The position numbers and the translations under genes were made by a program. Source: Sporodiniella umbellata (lineage: Eukaryota; Mucoromycota; Mucoromycetes; Mucorales; Rhizopodaceae). From it: DNA of 64,000 bases. The first letter of the stretch is position 1; every line of letters begins with the position of its first letter. The stretch is from positions 1 through 64,000 of the forward strand of contig JAIXMR010000100.1 of NCBI GenBank assembly GCA_025677835.1, written 5' to 3'. The notes beneath the pieces were generated by a model. It was given only the letters and a program-made list of their open reading frames with translations, had not been told where the DNA came from and did no database searches. Positions 1 to 11,889 of this stretch are shown one piece after another.

Positions 1-230
1 TAGTCTTCATTTTTCTCGGTGAAAGTGCTTTTTAAACCACTATTACCCTTTGAGTTTTTACAGGACATCTCTTCCACTCTTTTATGTATCTCCCGCCATC
101 TTTCCGTAGTGAATAGGTTAACTAAGAGCTCTTTGGAAAATCTAGTGGTATTTTGTTTTTTTGCAGGATTTTTAAATAAAATCATTTCTTCAATTGTCCA
201 TGCAAGTGTTTTAGGTTGCCAATTGGACAT
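1..230 (-). CDS. Partial coding region running off the left edge, unknown product
   Basis: On the minus strand a frame from an ATG at 230-228 stays open for 76 codons to the window edge. It begins MSNWQPKTLAWT and contains a charged helical stretch with ERWREIHKRVEEM. The residue mix (several W, K, E) looks more protein-like than the antisense frame on the plus strand. A good acceptor (ctttag) lies just upstream, at about 240-245, so this may be an internal exon and the ATG may not be the start; no donor in matching phase was found upstream. The 3' end is outside the window. I do not recognise the family. Coding status is inferred from open-frame length and composition only. Confidence 0.35.
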   Translation of the reverse strand, partial: MSNWQPKTLAWTIEEMILFKNPAKKQNTTRFSKELLVNLFTTERWREIHKRVEEMSCKNSKGNSGLKSTFTEKNED

Positions 231-1413
231 AATTGCCGTCTAAAGCTTTTTTTCTTTAGCATCTTTCAATGCAGTGTTCTTTCAGAAGGTTTATTAGCCA
301 AGCGGCCCTTGTGGCTAATTATTGTTTCAAGCTCTTTCATCAAGCTCACGGAAAATCTTGTTCAATCCATCCTCAAAATAGAAAGCATTTGTCATTGAGA
401 ACTCCAAAGTTCGAAAAAGAAAAAGGAGCCGACAGAACTGAATCCTGCTAACCAATAACTTTTTTTTTGTAACTGACGATTGTATCTATGCAATCGACAA
501 TATCCACGAGCCAGAATGTGAACGAAAAGGGGTCAGAATTTGGTTTTAGCTAAAACGCAGTCATTGTACAACAGCTATAACTGCTAGCAAATATGGCGTA
601 TCCAAAACTTGGAGGCCCACGGTGCTTTTGACATTGTTTTTCCCGCTTTAAAATATGATTTTGCTCCTTTCTGCAAAAGTTCTTGTAGCTTCTGCTTCAT
701 TATTCTAAAAAACGTATCCCTTTCCTTTTATCGAAAGTAGTGATGTAAGCTACCGAGGTTACTGCCTGGGTTTAACGGTCTTTTAGTAACTATCGTCCGT
801 TATCCTTTTTTTTTATGTATCCAAGGGTTAAACATTTCAAATGGTGCATGTGAGTGGCAAGATGATTGGTGCGTAGCTATGCTTGTTGTTTGTTTCTGAA
901 AATAGCAGTAACCATACAGTACAACAAGTTGTTGTCCCCAACCACTCGAAGTCAGACCTAGCAGTGAAGTACCAAATCATTAAGTGTGCAACATTTTTGT
1001 AGGGCACACTATCATAGTAAAACACTTAAAATACAACAAATATGTAATCGAGCTTTTTTTGGCTTAGAAAAAACAAAGCGTTTACAATTGTAATCAATCA
1101 TGGACAGATTTTCAAGATTTCAATTTGACCCCTAAATGTTGAAAAGCTTTTTAAGTTCATCACACTTAAGTGCTAGAAAGGTGACTTTATACTTTCATTG
1201 CAATAATGTTCTTTTTCCTGAAGAGCAATGGCTTTCAAAAACATTATACCTCAATCTCTTACACTCGCAAATTCCCTAAAATACATGTAATATCCTTCTC
1301 CCACTATATCTCTTGCTGTCTACGTTTCGATGTACATGTTTGAAATCAAATTGTAAGACGAAATTGTATGTTGTGATGACTTAGCACATTTATTCGTAAA
1401 GAATTTCAAATGT
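231..1413. other. Intergenic, no gene recognised
   Basis: AT-rich sequence with scattered short frames on both strands. No spliced gene, RNA gene or repeat was recognised. The stretch at 300-450 may hold 5' sequence of the minus-strand gene at the left edge, including a short frame from an ATG near 395 that ends in a donor-like gtgagc. Confidence 0.4.
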
Positions 1414-1863
1414 TTAAGCAGAAGCGGCAACTCGCTTCTTGGCTTGAGTACCTGTATAAACGTAAGTGTTTTGCTAACTATTTTTATTCTCAAATTACCT
1501 TCACGGAAACCGTTCTTGAAACGACGGTGGACATCCTTCAAGTGAGCCATGCGACCAGTACCGGTGGTCTTTCTTCTCATACCCTTTTCGGACCAGTTGA
1601 CTATATAAAGTTTGTTAGCTTGATGCTAAGTATTACTTAAAATTGTAATTACAGGATCTGATCTTGGCAGCAGGGTAACCACATTGAGCACAGGTCTTCT
1701 TTTGCTTGTGAAAAGCGCGGTTACCACAACGTCTGCAGAGGGTGTGGGACTTGGTGTGACGTTTACCGAAAGAGCTAGTACCCTTAGTCTACAGAAAAGT
1801 GTTATTCATCCATCCATCCATCTATTCACTGCTTGTATATTAGTTGTGGATTGTTCTTACCAT
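1414..1863 (-). CDS. rpl37: 60S ribosomal protein eL37
   Basis: Component of the large cytosolic ribosomal subunit. Four exons on the minus strand: 1863-1861 (ATG only), 1788-1653, 1600-1499 and 1451-1414, joining in frame to 92 residues with stop TAA at 1416-1414. The protein starts [19 protein letters not shown] and carries the eL37 zinc ribbon C19, C22, C34, C37. It is followed by the family block [20 protein letters not shown] and a basic tail ending VAASA. Length matches eukaryotic eL37 (about 90-97). The first intron directly follows the ATG, as in many fungal ribosomal protein genes, and holds a short CATC repeat (about 1806-1822). Identification is from direct similarity to the known human sequence. 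Confidence 0.96.
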
Positions 1864-3648
1864 TGTTGATTAAACTGTTTAGGAAGAAGTATCTAAGGGA
1901 CACACATATCAGGTGGTCTTTTGGGAGCTACTTCCGGCGCGGAAAGACTGAGAAAGAAAATAAGCCACACTTTTATTGCATAATTGTGTGACCTGAAATA
2001 GACTGTGCGATTAATGAAATTGTGTGAAAACAGCTTCTTTTTGTTAAAACCAACCACTTTTAATAAAGCGATGATATATATATCACAAAAATAGTCTTTT
2101 AGAGTTGGGAAAAGCCCTTTCAAGCATTTTTGGGAGCATAATTTGATACAAAAATATGCTTTGAGATGTGCAATTATAGCATGATTAAATAGACGACTTT
2201 ACATCGCTTTATGTCAATAAAAAGCATAAGCGTTTCCTAAAATAAACAAACACTAACTGTTTGTCGTTTTTTCTACAAGCTGCTTTGACAGATTAGAAAG
2301 AAGCCCTTCTTGATACCAAAATTTTTTACCCTCATTTTTACTCTTGTCAACATGTATATTTTAATCGACTAAGCGTACTATTCTGTTTTGCTAGCCAGAA
2401 AGTCATCCCAGTTGAACTTCAAATCGTCAGTTAGGTGGCTAGTCATACCAAAAAAACGTGCTTACTACACAGTTGCACTTCAAAGCAAAAAGATACAATG
2501 AAGTTCTGCAGATTACAGTTTTTTCATTCTATAGTCAAGGTCATTTATTTTCGGCTTGTTTTGTAAATACAAAACTAGTTTAAAATCGCCAATCTTTGAT
2601 TATATTACTTCACACAAGTCGTTTTCAAATGCATGATATGATAGATAATTATTTTTGCAATCTATACTTTTTGACTTTTAGTGAGCCAAACCGTTAAGAC
2701 GAAACAAGAATATACTGTGTTAGATAACAGCTTTTATTGAGCAATAATTAGAAGACCAAGGATAGCAATAATAGCGTTAGCTTAATCAACGCCATAGAAA
2801 AGTTGTAGAGCACTCTCATCATGCATTTTGGCTCTAGAAACAAGGAGCCCCATAGCACATTTAGCTTCTAAAGCCTACTGTTTGATACTATAAGCTATGT
2901 TCTTTTTTAATAAAGCTCTGCATTTTCTATAGTTATTTTCTACTTTTGTAAATTCTTAAGGATAAATTCGATATATGTTTACGCTTGCACATTGACTATA
3001 AGAAAATTCAATAATATTGTTAGTTTCAAAGTAGCAACCAAAAAACTTTGAAGAGCCCCTACTCTTTAAAGCCATCTTGGGGTATTTTCTCCTCCTGAAC
3101 ATAAATTAGTAGAACGGTAGAAGCTCCCTTTATGTAAAGAGTGATAACCACGTTTGTACCAGTAAACAATTGTTAAAGCGCCCCGAGACCATATAATAGG
3201 TTCGTTTCTATACTGTTTGTAAGCTATAGGCTTCCCATCTTACTAATAATATGCTTACAATTTACTGATTTGACAAACATATTCGGTTAATTATTACGCA
3301 CTGTTGTACTCTGCTTACTATTTCACCGTATCAAAATGCTCAACTTTAGTGGCACTCAAATATACAGAAACTGCGGTATTTTGGTTACGTCTTCTATAAA
3401 AATAGAGATATTCTACAACTTTGATCTACTAAACAAAAATTCAAATATAGCCTAAAACATAGCTGTATACGCTTGAATTATTAATTTGATGATCGATGAT
3501 TTACTAAAAGACTCAACTTGATGGATCGGGGAAGAAACCAAGCCACTTAGATGGAAGAGTCAGACCCTTTTCAATACTCTTTAACCCCAGCTTTGTATAA
3601 ATTTCGCTGAACAATATCTTTTTTTTTTCTTTAGTTCTTTAAAAAAAA
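1864..3648. other. Intergenic, AT-rich, no gene recognised
   Basis: About 1.8 kb between the eL37 start and the adenylosuccinate lyase start, so it serves as upstream DNA for both divergent genes. Only short frames occur. A pyrimidine-rich tract lies just before the ADE13 ATG (about 3620-3640). No RNA gene or repeat was identified. Confidence 0.45.
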
Positions 3649-5134
3649 ATGTCTCACGACAAATATCAATCGCCCTTGGTCTCTCGCTATGCCTCTAAGG
3701 AAATGGCGTATACCTTCTCCGAAGACAAACGTTATTCCACTTGGCGTACACTTTGGCTCAATTTGGCTATTGCTGAAAAGCAGCTTGGGTTGAACGATAT
3801 TACAGATGAAGCTATTGAACAAATGAAGGCTCACTTGACTGACATTGACTACAAGGTGGCTGCTGAAGAGGAGAAGAAACGTAGACACGACGTGATGGCT
3901 CATGTACATACTTTTGGTTTGGTCGCACCTGCTGCTGCACCCATTATCCATCTTGGTGCCACTTCATGTTATGTAACAGGTAGAACAATAATCTCCTTCG
4001 ACACTATGCTTACTTGAAATAGACAACGGCGACTTGATAATTCTCCGTGACGCCTACGATATTATTATCAATAAGCTTGCTCATGTTATTGATAAACTTT
4101 CTAAGTTTGCAGAGCAGTACCGTGATTTGCCCACTCTGGGTTTTACTCACTTTCAACCTGCGCAATTGGTTACTGTTGGTAAGCGCGCAACACTATGGAT
4201 TCAAGAATTGCTATGGGATTTGCGTAACTTTGAACGTGCTCGTAACGATCTCAAGATGCGTGGTGTAAAGGGAACTACCGGTACCCAGGCCTCTTTTATG
4301 GCACTTTTTAACGGCGATCACGACAAAGTTGAAGCTTTGGATCAGTTGGTAACAGAGCTTTCTGGTTTTAAGGAAGCCTACCCTGTTTGTGGACAAACAT
4401 ATTCACGTAAGATTGATATTGATGTCCTCCATCCTCTCTCTGGCTTTGGCGCCACCGCACACAAAATTGCTACTGATATCCGATTGTTGGCCAACTTGAA
4501 AGAAATTGAGGAGCCATTTGAAAAAGACCAAATTGGATCCTCTGCCATGGCTTACAAGCGTAACCCTATGCGTTCCGAACGAGTTTGTTCCCTCTCTCGC
4601 CACCTGATGCTTTTAGTAAACGATGCCTTGCAAACTAGTGCTGTACAATGGTTCGAGCGTACTTTGGACGATAGTGCCAATCGCCGTATCTCCCTTCCCG
4701 AAGCTTTCTTGACTACCGACATTGTTTTAACCACACTGCAGAACATATGTGAGGGTATGGTTGTTTACCCAAAGGTCATTGAGCGTCGTATCCTTCAAGA
4801 ATTACCATTTATGGCAACTGAGAACATCATCATGGCTATGGTTAAAAAGGGCGGCGATCGTCAAGAATGTCACGAAGAAATCCGCGTACTTTCTCACCAA
4901 GCTGGCCACGTTGTGAAGATGGAAGGTGGCGAAAACGACCTGATTGAACGTATCAAAACCACCAAATATTTTGAGCCTATTTGGGATCAACTGCCCGAAT
5001 TACTCGACCCCTCTACCTTTATTGGTCGTGCTCCTCAACAAGTAGACTCTTTCTTACTTAAGCATGTCAAACCTGCTTTGGCCCCTTATGCTGATGTTCT
5101 CAAGAAGGAATCAAAGGCTGAATTATCAGTTTAA
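3649..5134 (+). CDS. ADE13: Adenylosuccinate lyase
   Basis: Cytosolic enzyme of purine synthesis that cleaves SAICAR to AICAR and adenylosuccinate to AMP, releasing fumarate. Two exons, 3649-3979 and 4023-5134, with a 43-base intron split in phase 1 (ACA G|AC), give 480 residues, close to the 482 of yeast Ade13. The fumarase/aspartase-superfamily signature [15 protein letters not shown] is at about residues 282-296. Upstream are THFQPAQ and the GTTGTQASF substrate loop. The ATG starts [16 protein letters not shown], the usual N-terminus of the family, and is preceded by an A-run (aaaaaaaaATG). Nothing is missing. The neighbour Sec16 runs towards it; the stop codons are 98 bases apart. Confidence 0.97.
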
Positions 5135-5232
5135 AGAAAGAAAGTTTATTAGAGAAAATTGTAATATTTTTTTGGTGCTATAAGGTTTTTCTTTTTTTAT
5201 GTATAAAGTTACAGAAAAAATGTTTATATAAT

Positions 5233-7359
5233 TTATGTGTAACGGCCCATGATTTCAGTTGATTTCCGACTTGGTACGGGCTCCTGTGTGAGTTCTTCTC
5301 CACTCACAAATTTAGTGAAACTTCCTTCCAGAGACCCCCATAGCGAAGTCAGTGTCTTTTTTTGAAATTTGGGTTTCAGCCAAGAGCTAGGATCCCCACT
5401 TTGATAGAATTTCAGAATGGCTGTCTTTAGTTGTTTTTTTCTATACTTTACCTTGTCTTTTTTCCTGTTGCATTTTCCAAATGCAATTGAAATGCGGATA
5501 ATTGATTGATCAAAGATTGGTTGAAGTAAGGACTCTCTTTAGTGCTTGACCGTATTGCTTGATCTATTGCGTCGTGATATCGCTGGGCCTCATCCAGATA
5601 TCCATAGTCTGACAAAATCCAAGCATATGATAGCTTATAGCTCTGCAAAAACGGTAGGCAGTTTGTATGTTTCAGTTGATATCCGAGTTCATATATTTCT
5701 GTCAAATTTATAGCCTCTGCAGAACAACGACTACTGCCCAATAACGTCCATCGAACATTCATTGTGTCTAATCCTGAGTGAATAGAAGTTTGCGGTGACA
5801 GAAAGTAACTGTTTTTTTTAAAAAAAAAAAAAGAATTAAGGTTTCTTTTGTCACCAGGAAAAAAAATAAATTGTTTACCATATGTGTGCTGCCTCAATCC
5901 AGCCTTGATCCTTCAGTATGTCCCCTAGCGTTGCCAACGCATCTGAATCCCTCGCTGTTCTATTAGCTAATATAATAGCGACTGTGTTTCTCCATTTGGC
6001 TAGTTGATCTATGTCAGCTGATGGTTTCGTTGATGCGGTACCATAAGGTACATTGACATAGTGGTTGTCGTGAATAATAAACTCTTTCACTAAAACAAAG
6101 ACATTAATCCGAAATTCTGCTTTCCAAAATCAGCTTACTGGCAGCAGAACCTAGCCCAGAGAATAGAGAATATAAAACACGCAGAGGCTGGTTTGTACCA
6201 GCAATATTATGAGGCGTCCTTGTCTGCCTCATTTCCGGTGTAGCATTCATTTCTCTACCAACAAAGCCAGTAATAACCTGTTGCCAAAGCTCTTTTCCTA
6301 CACAACTACTAATGATTAAAGCGTGAGCCCAGAGGTCTTCTTGTATAGCATAATTGACAGCTCCCACGCGATCTCCGTTGTGCAAAAAGCGTTCGATTTT
6401 AGATAAAAGAAGGTCTGATAGATCTGTCGGTTCTTCTTGTGCAGTTTGAGAAGGTAAACTAAAATTGGAGTCATCCTCTACAGTTATAGGAAGACGTAAA
6501 ATTTTAAGTAAAGCTTGATCCATTTGATCCCTTATTTTTTCCCCCCAAAAAAAAAAACAGTCAGTCTCCTTAACTTTTTTTTTCTTTTTTTGATATATAA
6601 AGAATATAAAGAAACTCACTTATCATCAATATGCCCATCTGTTTCCAAGTAAGTCTGAATTAGTTTCCAGAGTATGATTTTTGATTCCATTCTGTGATAT
6701 TCAGTCGATGCCAATCCTTTCTTTTCCTCTTCGAATAGTTGTATTTTCTGAGTTATGAAAGTAGCCAAATCTTTCTTTTTTTGCTTCACACCTACAGCAC
6801 TATCAAACAAAGCCGGGCTTTGCAAAGACGTGAGAGGAATGTAATCTTTGAGCTTTTTGACTTGAATGGGGCCTGGCCGGCAAGTTATCGTAGAGTTATA
6901 ATAATCTGGAATCCTTTTTGGGAACGATACGAGCATTTGGCCTCCAAAACCAAAAGTAACTAAAGGGCAACCCTTAGACCGCCCTAACGGATCAACTGCT
7001 GTCTGAGATAGATAGACGGGAGCTGTGGCTGGGCGAACTATATCTGTTCTAGCTGTTCGCGTTACCGAAGGGGTAACGGATCGCGAGATGACTAAAGGTC
7101 GACCACATTCCTCACAGAACTTACTCTTGGGCTTATTTTCTCCTGTACAGTTGGGCTCAGGGCAAGGTAGCAAGACATCAGGTGTTGCTTGTCTCGAGAT
7201 GGGCTGGGTATAAGGTGTGTATTGTGGTTGATAATGACATTCTAGATTGGTGTTAGGATCATAATAATGGATTTGGCCATGTTCGTCATAATAAAAATGA
7301 ACATTAGGATCAAACTGATACCAAGGACTGTTCATGTTTTGTCTATGAGGTGTCGTCAT
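5233..7359 (-). CDS. SEC16: Sec16-like COPII coat assembly scaffold, short form
   Basis: Sec16 organises ER exit sites by binding Sec13, Sec23 and Sar1. Five exons on the minus strand: 7359-6620, 6530-6139, 6089-5879, 5808-5452 and 5398-5233, joining in frame to 621 residues. Residues about 11-45 form a WW/OCRE-like aromatic repeat (YYDEHGQIHYYDPNTN). C66, C71, C82 and C85 look like a small zinc ribbon. The middle matches the Sec16 central domain (LWAHALIISS, LRVLYSLFSG, AHICYFLS). The tail SWLKPKFQKKTLTSLWGSLE is typical of the Sec16 C-terminal region. Yeast Sec16 is about 2,200 residues, so this is strikingly small. The last intron (5451-5399) was chosen because only that acceptor keeps the tail in frame. 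The function is inferred from family membership. Confidence 0.85.
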
Positions 7360-8600
7360 TATTCTTTATTTCTTCCAAAACAAACGAGCCAAGATAAAAA
7401 AAAAAAAAAAATATGATGTCTTTGGCGGAACATGCAAATTCTGCGAATGAAAAATTCACAAAATCGTAAAAACAAAACAAAAATAGTATTTCCAAAAAAG
7501 GGGAACAGAACAGTCTCAAAAAGAAAAAGGAAGAAGGGGCTGATACGGTTGATCGCTATGTTGGATGTGGCTAGACCCTATATAAAATGTATAGTCTTTT
7601 TGAGAACCTCAATGCTTGATAAGATGAGAATGAGAAGATTGGAAACAAAATACCATAAAACCTTATAGGATCTGGAAAACTACATGTTATGCAAAGAAGC
7701 TAATAAGTGACCTGCTAGTGACAATGATCTTTCGGCTAAATGTAATACTCATATAGCCAGATACTTTTTTCGTATAGCGTTTCATCGCTTTCAGGCGATT
7801 ATTTTGTAAATACATAGATTACAGTAGTCAGTAATCGAATTATACGATAAAAAAGAAACACAACACTACTTGATACTAACCAACGCTGTTTGACGGTACT
7901 ATTTGAGTCAGTGGTCAAAAGTTGCAGAAAAGTAGCATCCGTACACTTAATGCCGTGTCTTTTTTTAAGGTCATTCTTATTCTTGAGCTCTTCAAACGTT
8001 TGTATTTTCGCTTTATTAATAAAGAAAAATATTGGTCAAGTCCTTTAGCTCATGAAGTGGCTTTCAACCAACAGTTTCCCGGCAGTTTTAACAGCACAGG
8101 CTTCAGCGGAACTATTTTTTAAACAAGAAAGTAAAGCTTCTACGATGTGGTTTGTATATTATATTACAGAAATTGTACTTTTTGATTTGACTTTGGGGCG
8201 ACCTCTATCGGAAAGTCACGTGAACAGTTTTTAAAAAACATTTTATTACAGGAATACAATCACACTCAGAGATAAGGAATAAAAGCTTTCAACAATCACC
8301 TTTGGTTATCATCTTGACATACAGAGATACGCCACTTGCATGCCACAACGAGCATACCAGTCAATTAAAGCAAATAAAGAAAGAAAGAAAAAGCTAGTAG
8401 TCGTTGCGAATAAAATGGCATGACACCAACATTATCTTAATGAAAATTTTTTTAGACTATGAGTACATTTAACTGTAGGCGATAAAAAGAAGATGGATGA
8501 CAATGCGTGTCACCAGCGAAATCTGGAAGCTAATTCAAAGACAGATGGCTATGGTTCGTAGTAAATGTTAAGCATGAATAAGTAAAAACTGAGGTAGAAA
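7360..8600. other. Intergenic, no gene recognised
   Basis: Begins with an A-run (7397-7411) upstream of the Sec16 start. Only short open frames are present and none looks conserved. The right-hand part merges into the SHMT promoter. Confidence 0.4.
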
Positions 8601-8610
8601 AAAAAACCCC

Positions 8611-8859
8611 CCGTAACGTTACGGCTCTCAAGTACCTAACCCAATTTATATAGCGAGTACCTGAAGGGCTTTTTATATGGTATGGCTAAAAAAAAAAAAC
8701 AAGCACTTTATCAAGGAGTGACTCTTCTTGTCCCATCTAAGTTCATCTATTGGCCCATGATTGGTTGATCAATAAAATTTTTTGGTTTCTCACCCATCTT
8801 GACATCTATTTTTTCAGCCCCGATGGACCACTCAAGTCACATTTTTTGCATATATATTA
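8611..8859 (+). promoter_or_regulatory. Putative promoter elements of the SHMT gene
   Basis: Three elements precede the ATG at 8914. A perfect 14-base palindrome CCGTAACGTTACGG lies at 8611-8624. A GTGACTC element at 8718-8724 matches the core of the Gcn4/CPC1 site (TGACTC), used in fungi for amino-acid pathway genes. A TATA-like tatatatta lies at 8851-8859, 55 bases before the ATG. The palindrome and spacing are seen directly; binding is inference. Confidence 0.4.
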
Positions 8860-8913
8860 AAGCCTTGCGTTTCAGTTTCTTTTTTTTCTTCAACTTTATT
8901 TTCATAAGCAAAC

Positions 8914-10368
8914 ATGTCCGTTAGACCTACCGATTCCTGGAACACCTGTCTTAACACCACTCTCGAGCAAGAAGATAAAGAAGTCTATCAGATTGTCGAA
9001 AATGAAAAGCTTAGACAATGGTCTGGTCTGGAGCTTATTGCTTCTGAGGTAACAAAACATTGTTAATGCATGTGTGCGGTCGCGCTAATAAAGTACTAGA
9101 ATTTTACATCTCAAGCTGTCATTGAGGCTAACGGTACTGCTTTAACCAACAAATACTCCGAAGGTCTTCCCGGTGCACGTTATTATGGTGGTAACGAGCA
9201 CATTGATCAACTTGAAGTTCTTTGTCAACAACGTGCTTTGGCTGCCTTTGGTTTGAACCCTGAACAATGGGGTGTCAACGTTCAACCCTACTCTGGTTCC
9301 ACTGCCAACTTTGCTGCTTTGACTGCTTTAATTAAGCCTGGAGACCGTTTGATGGGTCTTGATCTCCCCTCTGGTGGACACTTGACTCACGGCTATCAAA
9401 CTGCTAAAAAGAAGATCTCTGCTTCTTCTATCTATTTTGCCTCTATGCCTTATCAAGTCGATATCAACACTGGCTTGATTGACTACAAGCGCCTTGAAGA
9501 AAACGCCGCTCTTTTCCGTCCTCAACTCCTTATCTGTGGCGCTTCCGCTTATCCTGCTGAATGGGAATACGACACCATGCGTAAGGTTGCTGACCAACAC
9601 GGCGCCTATTTGATGTGTGACATGGCTCACATCTCTGGTTTGATTGCTGGTAAGGAAGCTCTTTCACCTTTTGATTACTGCGATATTGTCACCACCACTA
9701 CCCACAAGACCCTTCGCGGTCCTCGTGCCGGTTTGATCTTCTTCCGTCGTGATAAGGGTGACGGTCTTGAAGGCCGTGTCAACCAAGCAGTTTTCCCCTC
9801 TTGCCAAGGAGGACCTCACAACAACACCATCGCCGCTATTGCTGTCGCTTTGAAACAAGCTGCTTCTCCTGAATTCAAATTGTATGCTAAGCAAGTACGT
9901 GCCAACGCTCTCAAGCTTTCTGAAGCCTTGATCGGTTATGGTTATAAGCTCTCTACTGGCTCTACTGTGAATCATTTAGTCCTTTGGGATTTGAGACCTC
10001 AAAAGTTGACCGGCTCCAAGGTCGAACGTATCTGTGATATGGTACACATCACTATTAACAAGAATTCCATTGCTGGTGATAAGTCTGCTGTGACCCCTGG
10101 TGGTGTACGTTTAGGCGCTTCTGCATTGACCTCTCGTTCATTAAAGGAAGAAGACTTTGTCAAGGTTGCTGAGTACTTGCACAGAACTGTCCAAATCGCT
10201 TTGGCCGTTCAAGAAAAGTGTGGTAGTAAAATGATGAAAGACTTTGTTGCTGCTCTTGACGGTAACCAAGAAATTGCTCAATTGAAACAAGAGGTTGTGG
10301 AATTTGCCCGTAGCTTCCCTATGCCCGGATTCGACTCCACCAAGATCAATGCTACTGTCAACATCTAA
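8914..10368 (+). CDS. SHM2: Serine hydroxymethyltransferase, cytosolic type
   Basis: PLP enzyme that interconverts serine and glycine and charges tetrahydrofolate with a one-carbon unit. Two exons, 8914-9048 and 9100-10368, with the intron exactly between SE and N in the family block LIASENFTSQAV, give 467 residues, the usual length. The PLP-lysine motif [13 protein letters not shown] places the Schiff-base lysine near K248. Other family blocks are [18 protein letters not shown] and SGSTANFA. There is no mitochondrial presequence ([12 protein letters not shown]), so it should be cytosolic. Codon choice is strongly biased, as in the ribosomal protein genes here, which suggests high expression. 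Confidence 0.97.
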
Positions 10369-11290
10369 ACGCCGACCGTATGCAACGTTCAACACTTTTA
10401 AAACTTATTTATTTTCTTTCCTAAAACAAAAAGCCAAACACAAAAAAAAATCTAAAAACACATACCGCAGCCTTAGGCTTTTTGTAAAAAGTTTCAACAC
10501 ATTTTGTAAAATAAAACAAAAAAAAATCTCTTATTTCATTTAATCTCTCTCTTGTTTTACGTGCTCGAAACACTTTGCTGTAATATGAGAAAAACAGACA
10601 CAGCTCTCATGAGCTCATAGGTTTCTTCATCAACAGAAACTTTATCCGACTGTTCATGTTGTTTTCTATAGGATAACCTGATCTCTCCAGAAAGCCTTTT
10701 AAATTAATCAAATAAAGGTAAGGCTCGTGTCTCTAACTGCTTTAAGAATAGATATACAAATCTGTTAATTATAGTCGCGATCTAAACAAGCGAGCGCGTT
10801 TAGTAATTTTATATTAAGATCGCTTGAATGGAAAAACACCAAGTCGTACTTTAGATTGTAACGCAATAGAATTGACTTTTGTGTTTGATTGTTTGATAAA
10901 ATACATATTCTCTAACTTAACACTGAAAAAGCCAGTGTGTTTATGATAAAATGCATATAAATCTTTGGGTTTCAATATAAAGATAACACCTGCGAATTGG
11001 TCATACAGACTTTATAACGGTTCTTTAAAAAAGACTGTGTTTGTAGTAAATGGGTTTGATTAAGGCGGCTTACTTTAAAATAAACAGTTGATGTACATCC
11101 ACATCCACTGATCTCTTGTTTTTTAAAACAAACTAATTTACTATTCAATACAAGGTAGTTTACCCTGAGTATAACCTGATTTCAGAAAATGACATATAAA
11201 GTGGCTACCGCCTTTTCAAAAGCTTCTGATCTATATACTATTTTTTCTATTCATTTGCTTTTATTTCCGTTTTATTATTAAATTTTAAAT
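10369..11290. other. Intergenic, no gene recognised
   Basis: AT-rich. It starts with A-rich 3' flank of SHMT and ends with a TATA-like gatctatatacta (about 11228-11240) before the degenerate BTB gene. No other feature was recognised. Confidence 0.4.
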
Positions 11291-11700
11291 ATGACACCTA
11301 ACATTGTCAGAGCTAATGCTGAAGGCAAAGTATTTGAAGTTTTTCGTATCATTTTGTATGATTCAAAGTATTTCCGAGTACTGCTAAATAAACACAGAAG
11401 GGTTAAAGATATATCGCTAGATGATGACATTTTTCTTGATAGAATCAAGTATTTTTTTAGGTACATATTGCAGTATCTTTGCTTCTAAGAAATGTGTATT
11501 GAAAATAAAGATGATGAATTCCTCTTTGACCTAAGAAGAGAAGCACAGTTATTCCCAATATCAGGCTTAATAACTACAATCAATAATCAGCTTACGCGTA
11601 ACTATTCGTATCTATGTCAGTCTAGTGATTTGGCAAACAGTTCCGTGCTAATATCAATAAACAAGGTCGTCAAGACCTTATCGCTCGTCGCCTGTATTTT
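11291..11700 (+). pseudogene. Degenerate KCTD-like BTB (T1) gene with in-frame stop
   Basis: From an ATG at 11291 the frame encodes a T1/BTB-like stretch (GKVFEVFRIIL, SKYFRVLLN, DIFLDRIKYFFRYILQYL). It stops at TAA 11486-11488, then continues in the same frame with DDEFLFDLRREAQLFPISGL, which is the typical strand and helix that follow YFRYILQYL in KCTD proteins. One in-frame stop therefore interrupts an otherwise continuous domain. No intron with usable splice sites removes the stop. The frame then decays into a T-run (from about 11699). It lies about 200 bases upstream of an intact BTB gene of the same family, so a decayed tandem relative is likely. Alternatives are stop readthrough or a sequencing error. 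Confidence 0.6.
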
Positions 11701-11889
11701 TTTTTTTTTTTTTTTTACCTCTTTTGTTTATCATCTTATTCACGTTTTGAAACTACCTATATTAATAAAAGGCTAGTTTTTATCATTTGTTTTGACTTGT
11801 AGTAGAGTTGTTAGATAAATTAGAAAAAGTAAAAGGGAAAATAAAAGATACAACTTTTCTTTCAGACTCTTTTTTTTTTTTACTGTATT

